Shown here one piece after another: positions 1 to 7,677 of a stretch of DNA of 64,000 nt. The notes under the pieces were generated by a model that worked only from the letters and a program-made list of their open reading frames with translations, had not been told where the DNA came from and searched no databases. The DNA lies in NCBI GenBank assembly GCA_964242575.1, contig CAXTCN010000010.1, forward strand, positions 1 through 64,000, written 5' to 3'. The stretch comes from JANPPS01 sp964242575. GTDB taxonomy: Bacteria > Pseudomonadota > Alphaproteobacteria > Acetobacterales > Acetobacteraceae. Within the stretch, counting starts at the first letter, position 1. Each line of letters begins with the position of its first letter. A program made the translations under genes and the position numbers.

Positions 1-43
1 CCGCTCTGCGCATAGCCTCGCTCACGCCAACTCGTAGGGGAGG

Positions 44-319
44 TTGAGCAGCTACAAGCGCGCGATAACCGATAGTTTGCGTGATCCGTTGTCTGCTCAG
101 TTCCGCGACGTCAGGGTGACCGGTAATTGTGACGGGATTAAGTACGTTACTGGGTGGGCTAATGCAAAAAATGGATATGGCGGTTATGCCGGGTTCATGA
201 TCTTTGTAACTCGAATTGAAGGCAATAAAGCCGTAGTGATGCAAGGTAGCGGACGGGCTTATGCCACAGATACCGAATTCAAAACAGCAGCGATCTGCCG
301 GGGAGACGCAATCAAATAG
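44..319 (+). CDS. Small hypothetical protein, possibly 5'-truncated
   Basis: This 91-residue frame has no ATG. The only early start is a TTG directly abutting a GGGGAGG stretch, with an in-frame stop just upstream. The protein has an SLRDPLSAQFR segment, then two cysteines and a WANAKNGYGGYAGF block. This resembles small bacterial secreted proteins that read roughly 'KDPxSAxFR...NAKNxxGGYxGF'. Those normally carry an N-terminal signal or lipoprotein segment, which is missing here, so the gene may be a remnant or have a frameshifted 5' end beyond the window edge. Base composition is clearly less GC-rich than the neighbouring methanol genes, which suggests accessory DNA. Function is unknown. 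Confidence 0.45.
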   Translation: MSSYKRAITDSLRDPLSAQFRDVRVTGNCDGIKYVTGWANAKNGYGGYAGFMIFVTRIEGNKAVVMQGSGRAYATDTEFKTAAICRGDAIK

Positions 320-411
320 AGGCTTCATGAGGCATGAACAGAGCGTTGCTTATCGGGTCTATCCGGTTTTGGCGTAGATCATTGCCATGATACCTGGTAG
401 ACTGATGTCGG

Positions 412-750
412 CTATTGACAGTCGGTCAAATCGCTGGCGTCGAGCGAGAAAGCATAACGCCCCGTCCCCTTAACCTCCACATTGCGAACGGTGCAAACCC
501 GGTTCTTGTAGCCGAGCTTCACGTCATACCGGCCAGAAGTGATGCCTTTCAGCACCAGCCGCTCGTTGTGGTCCACCTCGTTGTCGTCGTCGTTGGCGCA
601 CTGGTTCGGCCCATACGCCGTGGTGCCGGCCGGCGCCATCGTCAGCGTTTTCACGGTCTCGTTCGTGGTGTTCCAAAACCGCATCGGGTCCGCGGCCATG
701 GCCGGCTGCGACAAGCCGCATAGGCCGGCAAGCAGTATGGCCCTACGCAT
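412..750 (-). CDS. Small secreted protein with acidic, metal-loop-like motif
   Basis: This 112-residue protein begins with a signal peptide (residues 1-19, ending AMA). The mature part is about 93 residues with three cysteines (51, 86, 111). Residues 53-63 form an acidic/asparagine-rich stretch (NDDDNEVDHNE) with oxygen ligands at alternating positions 54, 56, 58, 60 and 62, reminiscent of an EF-hand loop but without the usual Glu at position 12. The start codon lies 3 bases after the fghA stop, so it is the last gene of an EthD-like/fghA operon. The periplasmic location, acidic loop and lanthanide-methanol context suggest a metal-binding or accessory role. That is inference; I do not recognise a named family. 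Confidence 0.8.
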   Translation of the reverse strand: MRRAILLAGLCGLSQPAMAADPMRFWNTTNETVKTLTMAPAGTTAYGPNQCANDDDNEVDHNERLVLKGITSGRYDVKLGYKNRVCTVRNVEVKGTGRYAFSLDASDLTDCQ

Positions 751-753
751 GGC

Positions 754-1590
754 TCATCCCCGAAGCTGCTGCGCATGGTGCGCGATGTGGTCGGCCATGA
801 ACGTCTGGATGAACCAGTAGCTATGGTCGTAGCCCTCCTGCCGCCGCAGCGTCAGTTGTTGCCCGGACACAGCCGCAGCCGCCTCCAGCGCGTCCGGATG
901 CAGTTGCTGGTCCAGGAACTGGTCCGCCGTGCCCTGGTCCACCAGGATCGGCCCGGGATACGCCTGCTCCGTCATCAGCAGGCTCGCGTCCCACCGCTCC
1001 CAAGCCGCCCGGTCCGGGCCGAGGTAGTTGGAGAACGCCTTTTCCCCCCATGGCACCGCCACCGGGTTGGCGATTGGCGCGAACGCGGACACGGAATGCC
1101 ACCGCGCCGGGTCCCGCAGCGCCGTCACCAACGCGCCGTGCCCGCCCATGGAGTGTCCGAACACGCCGCGCCGCTCGGCACTGACCGGAAAACCCGTCTC
1201 GATCAACGCCGGCAGCTCCTGGGTCACGTACTGCGCCATGCGGTAGTGCCCGGACCACGGCGCGGCCGTCGCGTCGAGGTAGAACCCGGCGCCGGTGCCG
1301 AAGTCCCACCCGTCATCCTCGCCCGGCAACCCGGCGCCGCGCGGGCTGGTGTCCGGGCACACCAGCACCAGCCCATGTTCCGCCGCCAGCCGTTGCGCGC
1401 CGCCCTTGATGGCAAACGTCTCCTCCGTGCAGGTCAGGCCAGCGAGGTAGTACAACGCCGGGCACGGACTATTCGCAGCCTGGGGCGGCACATACACGCC
1501 GAAGCGCATTTCCGTCCCGGTTGCCGTGGACTGGTGGCTGTAGAAGCCCATGGTGCCGCCGAAGCACTTGTTCTGGCTGCGAGTTTCCAC
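754..1590 (-). CDS. fghA: S-formylglutathione hydrolase
   Basis: This cytoplasmic esterase hydrolyses S-formylglutathione to formate and glutathione, the step after glutathione-dependent formaldehyde dehydrogenase. The 278 residues match the usual length of the esterase D family. The alpha/beta-hydrolase triad is visible: Ser147 in GHSMGG, Asp223 in GTADQF and His256 in YDHSYWF. The N-terminal FGG followed by YSHQS is typical, supporting the ATG at 1590 rather than the internal Met14. Its partner dehydrogenase is encoded about 12 kb away at 13926. The gene lies between an EthD-like gene (4-base gap) and a small secreted protein gene (3-base gap), so the three are probably co-transcribed. Confidence 0.95.
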   Translation of the reverse strand: METRSQNKCFGGTMGFYSHQSTATGTEMRFGVYVPPQAANSPCPALYYLAGLTCTEETFAIKGGAQRLAAEHGLVLVCPDTSPRGAGLPGEDDGWDFGTGAGFYLDATAAPWSGHYRMAQYVTQELPALIETGFPVSAERRGVFGHSMGGHGALVTALRDPARWHSVSAFAPIANPVAVPWGEKAFSNYLGPDRAAWERWDASLLMTEQAYPGPILVDQGTADQFLDQQLHPDALEAAAAVSGQQLTLRRQEGYDHSYWFIQTFMADHIAHHAQQLRG

Positions 1591-1593
1591 GGA

Positions 1594-1902
1594 TTAGGAC
1601 ACTGGCTCGCTGAAGTGCATCGTCGGTTTGATGGGGGTGAAGTTCGGGATGTCCGCGAAAATCTCCTTCCCGTGCGCCGCTGCCGCCGCCTTGAAGGCGT
1701 CCATGGAGCTGAACGTCAGCAGCGTCGTCACAACGTTGGCCGCTGGCGTCCCATCCGGCCCCGGCACGCCGCGCAGCACTTGCGTGCCCTGCAGGCCCAT
1801 CGGCTCCCACAGGCGATGCACCAGGGGCATGTGCGTCTGCATGTAATAGGCGTGGTCAAACGTTCCGCCCTCGGCGGAATACATCACGGCGATCACTGAC
1901 AC
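1594..1902 (-). CDS. EthD-family small protein
   Basis: This protein of about 102 residues has a ferredoxin-like (dimeric alpha/beta barrel) pattern: SVIAVMYSAEGGTFDHAYY, then HMPLVHRLWEP, then a GxPGPDG turn and LLTFSSMDAFKAA. These features fit the EthD domain. EthD proteins accompany various oxidation pathways, but their exact reaction is often unclear. I chose the GTG at 1902 because the family begins with a beta strand right there. The frame continues open to an ATG at 1998, but that extension is Arg/Gly/Pro-rich and looks non-coding. It is the first gene of the fghA operon, so an accessory role in C1 oxidation is plausible. Confidence 0.8.
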   Translation of the reverse strand: MSVIAVMYSAEGGTFDHAYYMQTHMPLVHRLWEPMGLQGTQVLRGVPGPDGTPAANVVTTLLTFSSMDAFKAAAAAHGKEIFADIPNFTPIKPTMHFSEPVS

Positions 1903-2092
1903 TTGCTTCCACCCGGCTGTTCTGCCGCGCATGATACCGGGGCCGCCCCGCAAGGGAAGGCCCCTCACGGGAATGGGTTGCAGACAGTCCCGGCGCATCC
2001 GTCTCCACGTTCTGCCTTGTCGGGAAATCGCCGATTGATCTCTCTCGACTTTCAGGCGTTAAGCCTCATCTCCACCAGGGACACACAATAAT

Positions 2093-2479
2093 ATGCTGAA
2101 ATACGGGGGAATGATGCGGTATGCGGCAGCAGTCATTGCGGCAGTCTTGGTTTGGCCGGTCTTGGCCCGGGCAGAGGGCGATCCGGCCGCCGGCAAGACA
2201 GTGTTCAACAAGTGCGCCGCCTGTCACTCAATCAAGCCGGGCGAGAACAAGATCGGGCCGAGCATGCACGGCATCGTTGGCCGCCCGTCGCATAGCGTCG
2301 AAGGTTTCAACTACTCGGAGCCGATGAAGGCTTACTCGGTGACGTGGGACCAGCCGACGCTGGACGCCTACCTGGTCAATCCGCGCGCCACGGTGCCGGG
2401 GACCAAGATGATTTTCGCCGGCCTGAAGTCGGAAACCGAGCGCGCCAACCTCATCGCCTACCTCGAAACGCTCAAGTAA
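2093..2479 (+). CDS. Class I cytochrome c (cytochrome c2-like)
   Basis: This periplasmic haem protein of 128 residues has a signal peptide (about residues 8-27, ending ARA). Its haem-attachment motif is CAACH (Cys41, Cys44, His45), and Met106 in GTKMIFAG is the likely axial ligand. The IGPSMHGIVGR segment is typical of cytochrome c2/c550. It could carry electrons from the XoxF/XoxG system to the terminal oxidase; this is inferred from location. Several ATG codons are possible (2093, 2111, 2114). A GGGGGA lies just before the later pair, so the true start may be 2111 or 2114. Its 3' end overlaps the convergent ABC ATPase gene by 8 bases. Confidence 0.9.
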   Translation: MLKYGGMMRYAAAVIAAVLVWPVLARAEGDPAAGKTVFNKCAACHSIKPGENKIGPSMHGIVGRPSHSVEGFNYSEPMKAYSVTWDQPTLDAYLVNPRATVPGTKMIFAGLKSETERANLIAYLETLK

Positions 2480-3158
2480 GCTGTGCGGCGACGCGGGCAC
2501 CCTCCTGGATTCCGCGTCGCCGGCTAGCAGGAGGTATCACCAGCTCCCGCAGCACCCGCGCCGGCCCGGTCGACAGCACCAGAATACGGTCCGCTAGCGA
2601 CGCCGCTTCCGCCATGTCATGCGTCACCAGGATCGCGGCGCACCGCCGGGTCTGCCAGGCTGTGACCAGCACGCCCCGTCCTTGCTCGGCCATCGCCGGG
2701 TCGAGCGACACGAACGGCTCATCCAGCAACAGCAGCGCCGGCTGCACTGCAAACGCCCGGGCGATGGCCGCCCGCCGTGCCATCCCGAGCGACAGCGCCG
2801 GCGGATACAGGTCTGCATAGGGTGCCAGGCCCAGCAGCGCGACCAAAGCCTCGGCCGCTTCGGAGTCAGGCGGCCGGACCAGCGCGATGTTCTGCCGCAC
2901 CGTGCGCCAAGGCAGCAGCCGCGGCTCCTGGAACACCGTGCCAATCCGCGGCGCAGCCGTGCCCTGCCACTTGATGTGCCCGCTGAACGCCCGGTCTAGC
3001 CCGCCAATCAGGCGCAGCAACGTCGTTTTCCCGCAGCCGGACGGCCCAGCCAGCGCCACGATCTCCCCGTCCGCCAGCGTGAACCGCAAATTTTCCAGCA
3101 CGGTCCGTGACGCGCCGTTGGATTGCACGGCCTTCTGCGCGATGTGCACATCCAGCAT
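2472..3158 (-). CDS. ABC transporter ATP-binding protein (SsuB/TauB/NrtD type)
   Basis: This 228-residue ATPase belongs to the nitrate/sulfonate/taurine importer family. Walker A (GPSGCGKTT), the Q-loop (FQEPRLLPW), Walker B (LLLLDEPF) and the switch His (VTHD) are all present. The signature motif reads LSLGM instead of LSGGQ or LSGGM, a variation worth noting. I place the start at the ATG at 3158, 23 bases beyond the permease stop; the frame is open further upstream but overlaps the permease gene without similarity. Together with the permease at 3182 and binding protein at 3935 it forms a complete importer. The substrate cannot be read from the sequence. Confidence 0.9.
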   Translation of the reverse strand: MLDVHIAQKAVQSNGASRTVLENLRFTLADGEIVALAGPSGCGKTTLLRLIGGLDRAFSGHIKWQGTAAPRIGTVFQEPRLLPWRTVRQNIALVRPPDSEAAEALVALLGLAPYADLYPPALSLGMARRAAIARAFAVQPALLLLDEPFVSLDPAMAEQGRGVLVTAWQTRRCAAILVTHDMAEAASLADRILVLSTGPARVLRELVIPPASRRRGIQEGARVAAQLT

Positions 3159-3181
3159 GACCGTGCCAGCGCCGGCAGCGG

Positions 3182-3925
3182 TCAAGGCCGCCACCGGTTG
3201 GCCCGGCGCTCCAGCGGCTGCAACGCCACCCACTCGATCAGTTGCACCACGACAATGAACGCCAGCGTGTAGGCCAGGATGCCGGTCACGTCGAATAGCT
3301 GGAAATATACCTGGATTTGGAATCCCACGCCGTCGCTGCGCCCCAGCAACTCCGCCACCAGCACGATTTTCCAAATTAATGCCAACCCGGACCGTGCCGC
3401 GCCGAACAAGTAGGGGTAAAGCTGTGGCAGCACCACATGGCGCAGCACCGTCGCGCGGGACATGCGGAAGCTGTATCCCATGTCAATCAACCCCTGGTCC
3501 AGCGCCCGTGCGCCCTCCCGCACCGTGACCGCCGTGGTTGGCAGCTTGTTCAGCGCGACCGCTGCAATGGCAGTGGTCTCGCTCAACCCGAACCACACAT
3601 AGATCAGCACGATCCCCACCAGCGCTGGCAGGTTCAGCAGCACCGTCAGCACGCTGTCGAGCGCGCGGTCAATCCGCCGGTAACGCCCCATCAGCACGCC
3701 CAGCACCGTGCCCAGCACCATCGCCAGCGCGAATGCTGCGGCGACCCGGCCCAACGTGACGCCCAGGTTGCGCGCCAACTGGCCGGACCGCGCCTCCGCC
3801 GCCAATGCCAGCAGCACCTTGGACGCCGGCGGCACCAGCCGATTGCCCAACAGTTGCGCCACCGCCTCCCACAGCACGAACAGCACGACGACCGGCGCCA
3901 GCCGGGTCAGGACCTGCCGGGTCAC
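3182..3925 (-). CDS. ABC transporter permease (SsuC/TauC type)
   Basis: This 247-residue inner-membrane protein has about six hydrophobic segments, starting at LAPVVVLFVLWEAVAQLLG. The BPD_transp_1 cytoplasmic coupling loop is recognisable (VREGARALDQGLIDMGYSF followed by RHVVLPQLYPYLFGAAR). It is the membrane channel of the importer whose ATPase follows at 2472 and whose binding protein precedes at 3935. Spacing is 9 bases to the binding-protein stop, consistent with one operon read leftwards. Substrate is unknown. Family members move nitrate, sulfonates, taurine or thiamine precursors, and the C1/PQQ context leaves other ligands open. Confidence 0.9.
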   Translation of the reverse strand: MTRQVLTRLAPVVVLFVLWEAVAQLLGNRLVPPASKVLLALAAEARSGQLARNLGVTLGRVAAAFALAMVLGTVLGVLMGRYRRIDRALDSVLTVLLNLPALVGIVLIYVWFGLSETTAIAAVALNKLPTTAVTVREGARALDQGLIDMGYSFRMSRATVLRHVVLPQLYPYLFGAARSGLALIWKIVLVAELLGRSDGVGFQIQVYFQLFDVTGILAYTLAFIVVVQLIEWVALQPLERRANRWRP

Positions 3926-3934
3926 GCCATTGGC

Positions 3935-4906
3935 CTATGCGGCGCGCCAGAACGTCCCGGGCGCCAATCGCGTCGCAGGTCCCACGAGCGCCGGGCCGCC
4001 GATGGCCGCGAGCACGTCATACAACCGCCCCGCCGCCCCCTGCGTCGCCGCGTCCCAAGCGCCCGGAACGCCGCGCCGGTACCAGGTCCGCAACGCCGCC
4101 AGTTCCGCCTGCCCGGCCGCTCCGGTCAACGGCGCGATCCGCTGCCACTCCTCGTCCGATGCGCCGAGGATCGCCCGAGCCTGCTGCATCGCTTTGAGGA
4201 AGCCTTCCACCGCCTGCGGCTCCCGCGCGGCCCAGGCGTCCGAGAACACGTAGCCCAGCATCGGCACCCCGGGCGGCAGGCCCAGCGCCTCCACCACATC
4301 CTCCATCGCCAGCACCCGGCGCATACCGAGCGACTCCGCCTTCGCCGCGAACGGCCAGTAGGTCAGCACCGCATCGAGCCGCCCGGCCGCCAACTGTTCC
4401 GCCAGCAGCGGCGGCGGCCCGAACTCCTTGGTGACCCGGGCGTCCAGGTCCAGCCCGAATGCCTGCTGCGCGTAGGCCCGCAGCATGAGCCAGCTTTTGT
4501 CCAACGGACTGCCCGCGATCCCCAGCCGGCGGCCAGCCAGGTCCGCCGCCGTCCGGATGGTGGACCCCGCCGGCGTCACCACCGCGCCCAGCGCCGCGGA
4601 GCTGGGCGCGAACGTCCAATCTGCGCCGGACGCACGCTGCCGGGATACCCAAATCCAGTCCTGCACCACGGTATCGACCCGCCCAGCCTGCAACGCGACC
4701 TGCGTCGCCTGCGCGGCCGCGAACTCGACTGGTGTCACATTCACCCCGGCGGCGGCGTCCAGCCCATGGGCGCGCATCACGTCCAGCTCCCAGGCGACGC
4801 TGCCGAACCGCAGCGTGCCGACCCGGATGGTGGGCACGCCCCACGCCGTTGCCGGCACGACGGCCAGCACGGGTGACAGCAGCACGGCGCGCCGATGGAT
4901 CAGCAT
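3935..4906 (-). CDS. ABC transporter substrate-binding protein (SsuA/NMT1-like)
   Basis: This 323-residue periplasmic protein has a signal peptide from the ATG at 4906 (MLIHRRAVLLSPVLAVVPATAWG). An AGGG ribosome site precedes that ATG, favouring it over the upstream in-frame ATG at 4951. The fold follows the NMT1/SsuA pattern: IRVGTLRFGSVAWELDVM near the N terminus, a TIRTAADLAGRRLGIAGSP block, and EQLAAGRLDAVLTYWPFAA. It is the first gene of the three-gene importer (3935, 3182, 2472). Ligand specificity cannot be assigned from sequence; proximity to xoxF and lanthanide-transport genes makes a C1- or cofactor-related ligand possible. Confidence 0.88.
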   Translation of the reverse strand: MLIHRRAVLLSPVLAVVPATAWGVPTIRVGTLRFGSVAWELDVMRAHGLDAAAGVNVTPVEFAAAQATQVALQAGRVDTVVQDWIWVSRQRASGADWTFAPSSAALGAVVTPAGSTIRTAADLAGRRLGIAGSPLDKSWLMLRAYAQQAFGLDLDARVTKEFGPPPLLAEQLAAGRLDAVLTYWPFAAKAESLGMRRVLAMEDVVEALGLPPGVPMLGYVFSDAWAAREPQAVEGFLKAMQQARAILGASDEEWQRIAPLTGAAGQAELAALRTWYRRGVPGAWDAATQGAAGRLYDVLAAIGGPALVGPATRLAPGTFWRAA

Positions 4907-4961
4907 TGGCCCTCCCCGGCCGTGGACGTTGAGCCATGCACGCGCTTGCACCCCCCGCTTG

Positions 4962-5435
4962 TCAATCGCGGAACAGGCGCTCGTTCAGCAGGTAGCGCAG
5001 CCCGCGCGACCAGGACTCGTCGGTGTTGCCGCGGATGTCCACGCTGTCCGCCTTGATGACCTTCCCAGTGTTGGCGTCCTCAATCACCAAATTCACGTTC
5101 AGGATCAGGTTGCTGACCTTCTGCACCCAGCCATACGCCGCGAACTCGCCGCCGAGCTGCCGGGCCAGCTCCAACTCGCAGCCGTTGCAGCCACGGATGG
5201 AATCAACCCGCGCCAGCCGCTCGCGCACCGGCTCGACACTGAGCACGGTGTAGCGGTTGTTCGCACCCAACCCCTCCCGCAACTGCGCCGACAGCCGGTC
5301 GAGGCGCGCAAGCTCCTCCGGGGTGTTGGAGACGCCGGACGTGTTGTTGAACGCGAAGTCGAACACCGCGATCCGCGGCTGTTCCGCCGCCGCCGGCATC
5401 GCAAATAGGATACAAAGCGCCATCGGCCGCAACAT
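4962..5435 (-). CDS. DUF2380-like secreted protein
   Basis: This 157-residue protein starts at ATG 5435, preceded by a GAGGA ribosome site, with a short signal peptide (MLRPMALCILFAMPAAAEQ). The mature part reads RIAVFDFAFNNTS, LREGLGANNRYTVLSVEP, a CNGCELELARQLG segment with a CxxC pair, and VQKVSNLILNVNLVIEDANTGKVI. That matches proteins annotated as DUF2380, which resemble a TolB/CsgG-like alpha/beta fold. Such proteins often occur next to PQQ-alcohol-oxidation transport genes. Here the gene is divergent from the PedA1-like gene, sharing a roughly 100-base promoter region. The function is unknown. Confidence 0.8.
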   Translation of the reverse strand: MLRPMALCILFAMPAAAEQPRIAVFDFAFNNTSGVSNTPEELARLDRLSAQLREGLGANNRYTVLSVEPVRERLARVDSIRGCNGCELELARQLGGEFAAYGWVQKVSNLILNVNLVIEDANTGKVIKADSVDIRGNTDESWSRGLRYLLNERLFRD

Positions 5436-5536
5436 GGACGCATCCTCGCATAAGGGCTGACATTCACGCCGAGCCGCACCATTATTCCTTCTTACTTTGG
5501 CGCAATGCACGCCGCTGTCGAGGGAGGAAATGGGGG

Positions 5537-6715
5537 ATGCGGGCCAGTTGCGCTCCAGTTGCGCTGTTGCTGGCAATCCTGGCCAGCGTGGCGGCACAGG
5601 CAGCCGTGGTCGATGTCGGCTACCTGGCTTATCTTCCCAAGCGCACGACGCCGTTGACGCTGCTCGATCCTCCGCTGACCGACGAGGGGGTGCAGGGCGC
5701 GCGGGTGGCGCTGGCGGACAACCAGACAACCGGGCAGTTCACCCAGCAGAAGTTCGCCTTGCACGAGGCCGTGCGCCCAGACGAGGACGCGGTCCTTGCC
5801 GCGGCGCGGGAGATGCTGGCGGCGGGCCGCCGCATCCTCGTCACCGACTTGCCGGCACCGCTGCTGCAACGGGTCGCGGACCTGCCGGAGGCGCAGGATG
5901 CGGTGCTGCTGGACGCCACCAGCGAGGACGACAGCCTGCGCGGCGCTGGGTGCCGGGCGCGCGTGCTGCACCTGCTGCCCAGTCACGCCATGCGGGCGGA
6001 CGCGCTGATGCAGTTCCTTGCGGTCAAGCGCTGGCGCAACATCCTGCTGGTGCCCGGACGTCACGACGCCGACCGCGCTTATGCCGAGGCGCTGCGCCGT
6101 TCCGCCCGCAAGTTCCAGTTGCGCATCGTCGCCGACAAGCCCTGGACCTTCGAACCCGGCGCGCAACGTACCGACACCGGACACGTCTCCATTGCCGCCG
6201 AGGTCGCGCGCTTCACCCAGGGCCTCAGCTACGACGTGCTAGTGGTGGCGGACAGCGCCAACGAGTTCGGCGACGACCTGGCCTACCGCACGACCGAGCC
6301 GCGGCCCGTCGCCGGCAGCCACGGCCTGGTCCCCACCGCATGGGCCCGCCCGTTCGAGCAGTGGGGCGCGACGCAACTCCAGCTCCGCTTCCAAAAGGCC
6401 GCCGGCCGCTGGATGACCGCGCGCGACTACGGCGCATGGATGGCGGTCCGCGCCGTGGGCGAGGCCGCGACCCGCAGCCGCAGCACCGACGCCATGACCA
6501 TCGCCAACTACCTGCGCAGCCCCCGCTTCGAGCTGGCGGCGTTCAAGGGCGCACGCCTCACCTTCCGCGCCTGGGACGGGCAACTGCGCCAGCCGGTGCT
6601 GCTGGCGGACACGCGCAGCCTGGTGTCCGTAAGCCCGCAGCCCGGCTACCTGCATCAAGCCTCCGAGCTCGACACGCTCGGCATCGACCAGCCGGAGACC
6701 GCATGCCGCATGTAG
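5537..6715 (+). CDS. lutA: PedA1/LutA-like ABC substrate-binding protein (PQQ-alcohol system)
   Basis: This 392-residue exported protein has a signal peptide (residues 1-22). It has the periplasmic-binding fold of the 'PQQ-dependent alcohol degradation' ABC system. Recognisable blocks are VVDVGYLAYLPKR, GARVALADNQTTGQF and DYGAWMAVRAVGEAATR. Homologous systems (PedA1A2BC in Pseudomonas putida, LutABEF in Methylorubrum) are implicated in lanthanide uptake or sensing for XoxF- or PedH-type dehydrogenases. A clear AGGAAA ribosome site supports the ATG at 5537. It overlaps the next gene by 13 bases, indicating translational coupling. The ligand is inferred; direct binding of lanthanide or a lanthanide complex is not visible in the sequence. 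Confidence 0.88.
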   Translation: MRASCAPVALLLAILASVAAQAAVVDVGYLAYLPKRTTPLTLLDPPLTDEGVQGARVALADNQTTGQFTQQKFALHEAVRPDEDAVLAAAREMLAAGRRILVTDLPAPLLQRVADLPEAQDAVLLDATSEDDSLRGAGCRARVLHLLPSHAMRADALMQFLAVKRWRNILLVPGRHDADRAYAEALRRSARKFQLRIVADKPWTFEPGAQRTDTGHVSIAAEVARFTQGLSYDVLVVADSANEFGDDLAYRTTEPRPVAGSHGLVPTAWARPFEQWGATQLQLRFQKAAGRWMTARDYGAWMAVRAVGEAATRSRSTDAMTIANYLRSPRFELAAFKGARLTFRAWDGQLRQPVLLADTRSLVSVSPQPGYLHQASELDTLGIDQPETACRM

Positions 6716-7677
6716 CCCCCGCCGCCGCGCTCGCTCTCGCCGCCTTCCTGCTCGGCGTCGGCGCGGCTCGGGCCGAACGGCTGTTCGTGTCCAATGAAAA
6801 GGACAACACGATCACCGTGATCGACGCCGGCACGCTTGAGGTCACGAAGACGGTAAAGGTCGGTGACCGTCCGCGCGGCATCTTGCTGTCGAAGGACGGC
6901 AAAAGCCTGTATGTCTGCACCAGCGACAGCGACCATATTGAAGTCGTGGACCTCGCGACCCTCACCGTCACTCACACGCTGCCGAGCGGCCCAGACCCTG
7001 AGCTGTTCGCTTTGAGCCCAGATGGCACGACGCTCTATGTCGCCAACGAGAACGACAACTTGGTGACCATCGTCGACATCGGCGGTGCCCGGATCGTGAC
7101 CGAAATCCCGGTCGGCACGGAGCCGGAGGGCATGGGCCTCAGCCCGGACGGCAAGGTTTTGGTCAACACGTCCGAAACCACCAACATGGCGCACTTCATC
7201 GATACCGCCACGCGCCAGATCACCGACAACGTCCTAGTCGGCACCCGGCCGCGGGTGGCGCAGTTCACGCCGGATGGCGCCAGCGTCTGGGTGTCGGCGG
7301 AAATCGGCGGCACCGTCTCGGTGATCGACGCACGGACCCGCGCCGTCACGCATACCATCGAGTTCGCTATTCCGGGCGTGCCAGCCGAAAGCATCCAGCC
7401 GGTCGGCATCGCCCTCACGCCGGACCAGTCCTTGGCATTCGTGGCGCTCGGCCCGGCCAACCGCGTGGCCGTGGTGGACGCCAAGACGTTCGAGGTGAAA
7501 CGCTATTTGCTGGTCGGCCAACGGGTCTGGAACCTGGTTTTCTCCGGCGACGGCAAGCGCCTGTTCACCACCAACGGCGTCAGCAACGACATGTCCGTGA
7601 TCGACGTCGCCGCCATGCGGGTGACCAAGTCCGTGCCGGTCGGACGGCTGCCCTGGGGCATCGTGGTGGCGCCCTGA
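6703..7677 (+). CDS. lutB: PedA2/LutB-like YVTN beta-propeller protein
   Basis: This 324-residue periplasmic protein starts at the ATG at 6703 with a signal peptide ending ARA (residue 24). It is followed by repeated YVTN-type blades: RLFVSNEKDNTITVIDAG, SLYVCTSDSDHIEVVDLA, TLYVANENDNLVTIVDIG and, near the C terminus, RLFTTNGVSNDMSVIDVA. It matches the beta-propeller protein associated with PQQ-dependent catabolism that accompanies the PedA1/B/C transporter. It overlaps the upstream gene by 13 bases and shares one base with the downstream ATPase. It probably acts as a second periplasmic component of the transporter; a role in metal or cofactor binding is inferred. Confidence 0.9.
   Translation: MPHVAPAAALALAAFLLGVGAARAERLFVSNEKDNTITVIDAGTLEVTKTVKVGDRPRGILLSKDGKSLYVCTSDSDHIEVVDLATLTVTHTLPSGPDPELFALSPDGTTLYVANENDNLVTIVDIGGARIVTEIPVGTEPEGMGLSPDGKVLVNTSETTNMAHFIDTATRQITDNVLVGTRPRVAQFTPDGASVWVSAEIGGTVSVIDARTRAVTHTIEFAIPGVPAESIQPVGIALTPDQSLAFVALGPANRVAVVDAKTFEVKRYLLVGQRVWNLVFSGDGKRLFTTNGVSNDMSVIDVAAMRVTKSVPVGRLPWGIVVAP

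Noticed and set aside
376..392. ATCAT-TGCC-ATGAT hairpin after the small secreted protein gene
   Set aside because: Five base pairs rich in A/T without a T run; not convincing as a terminator.
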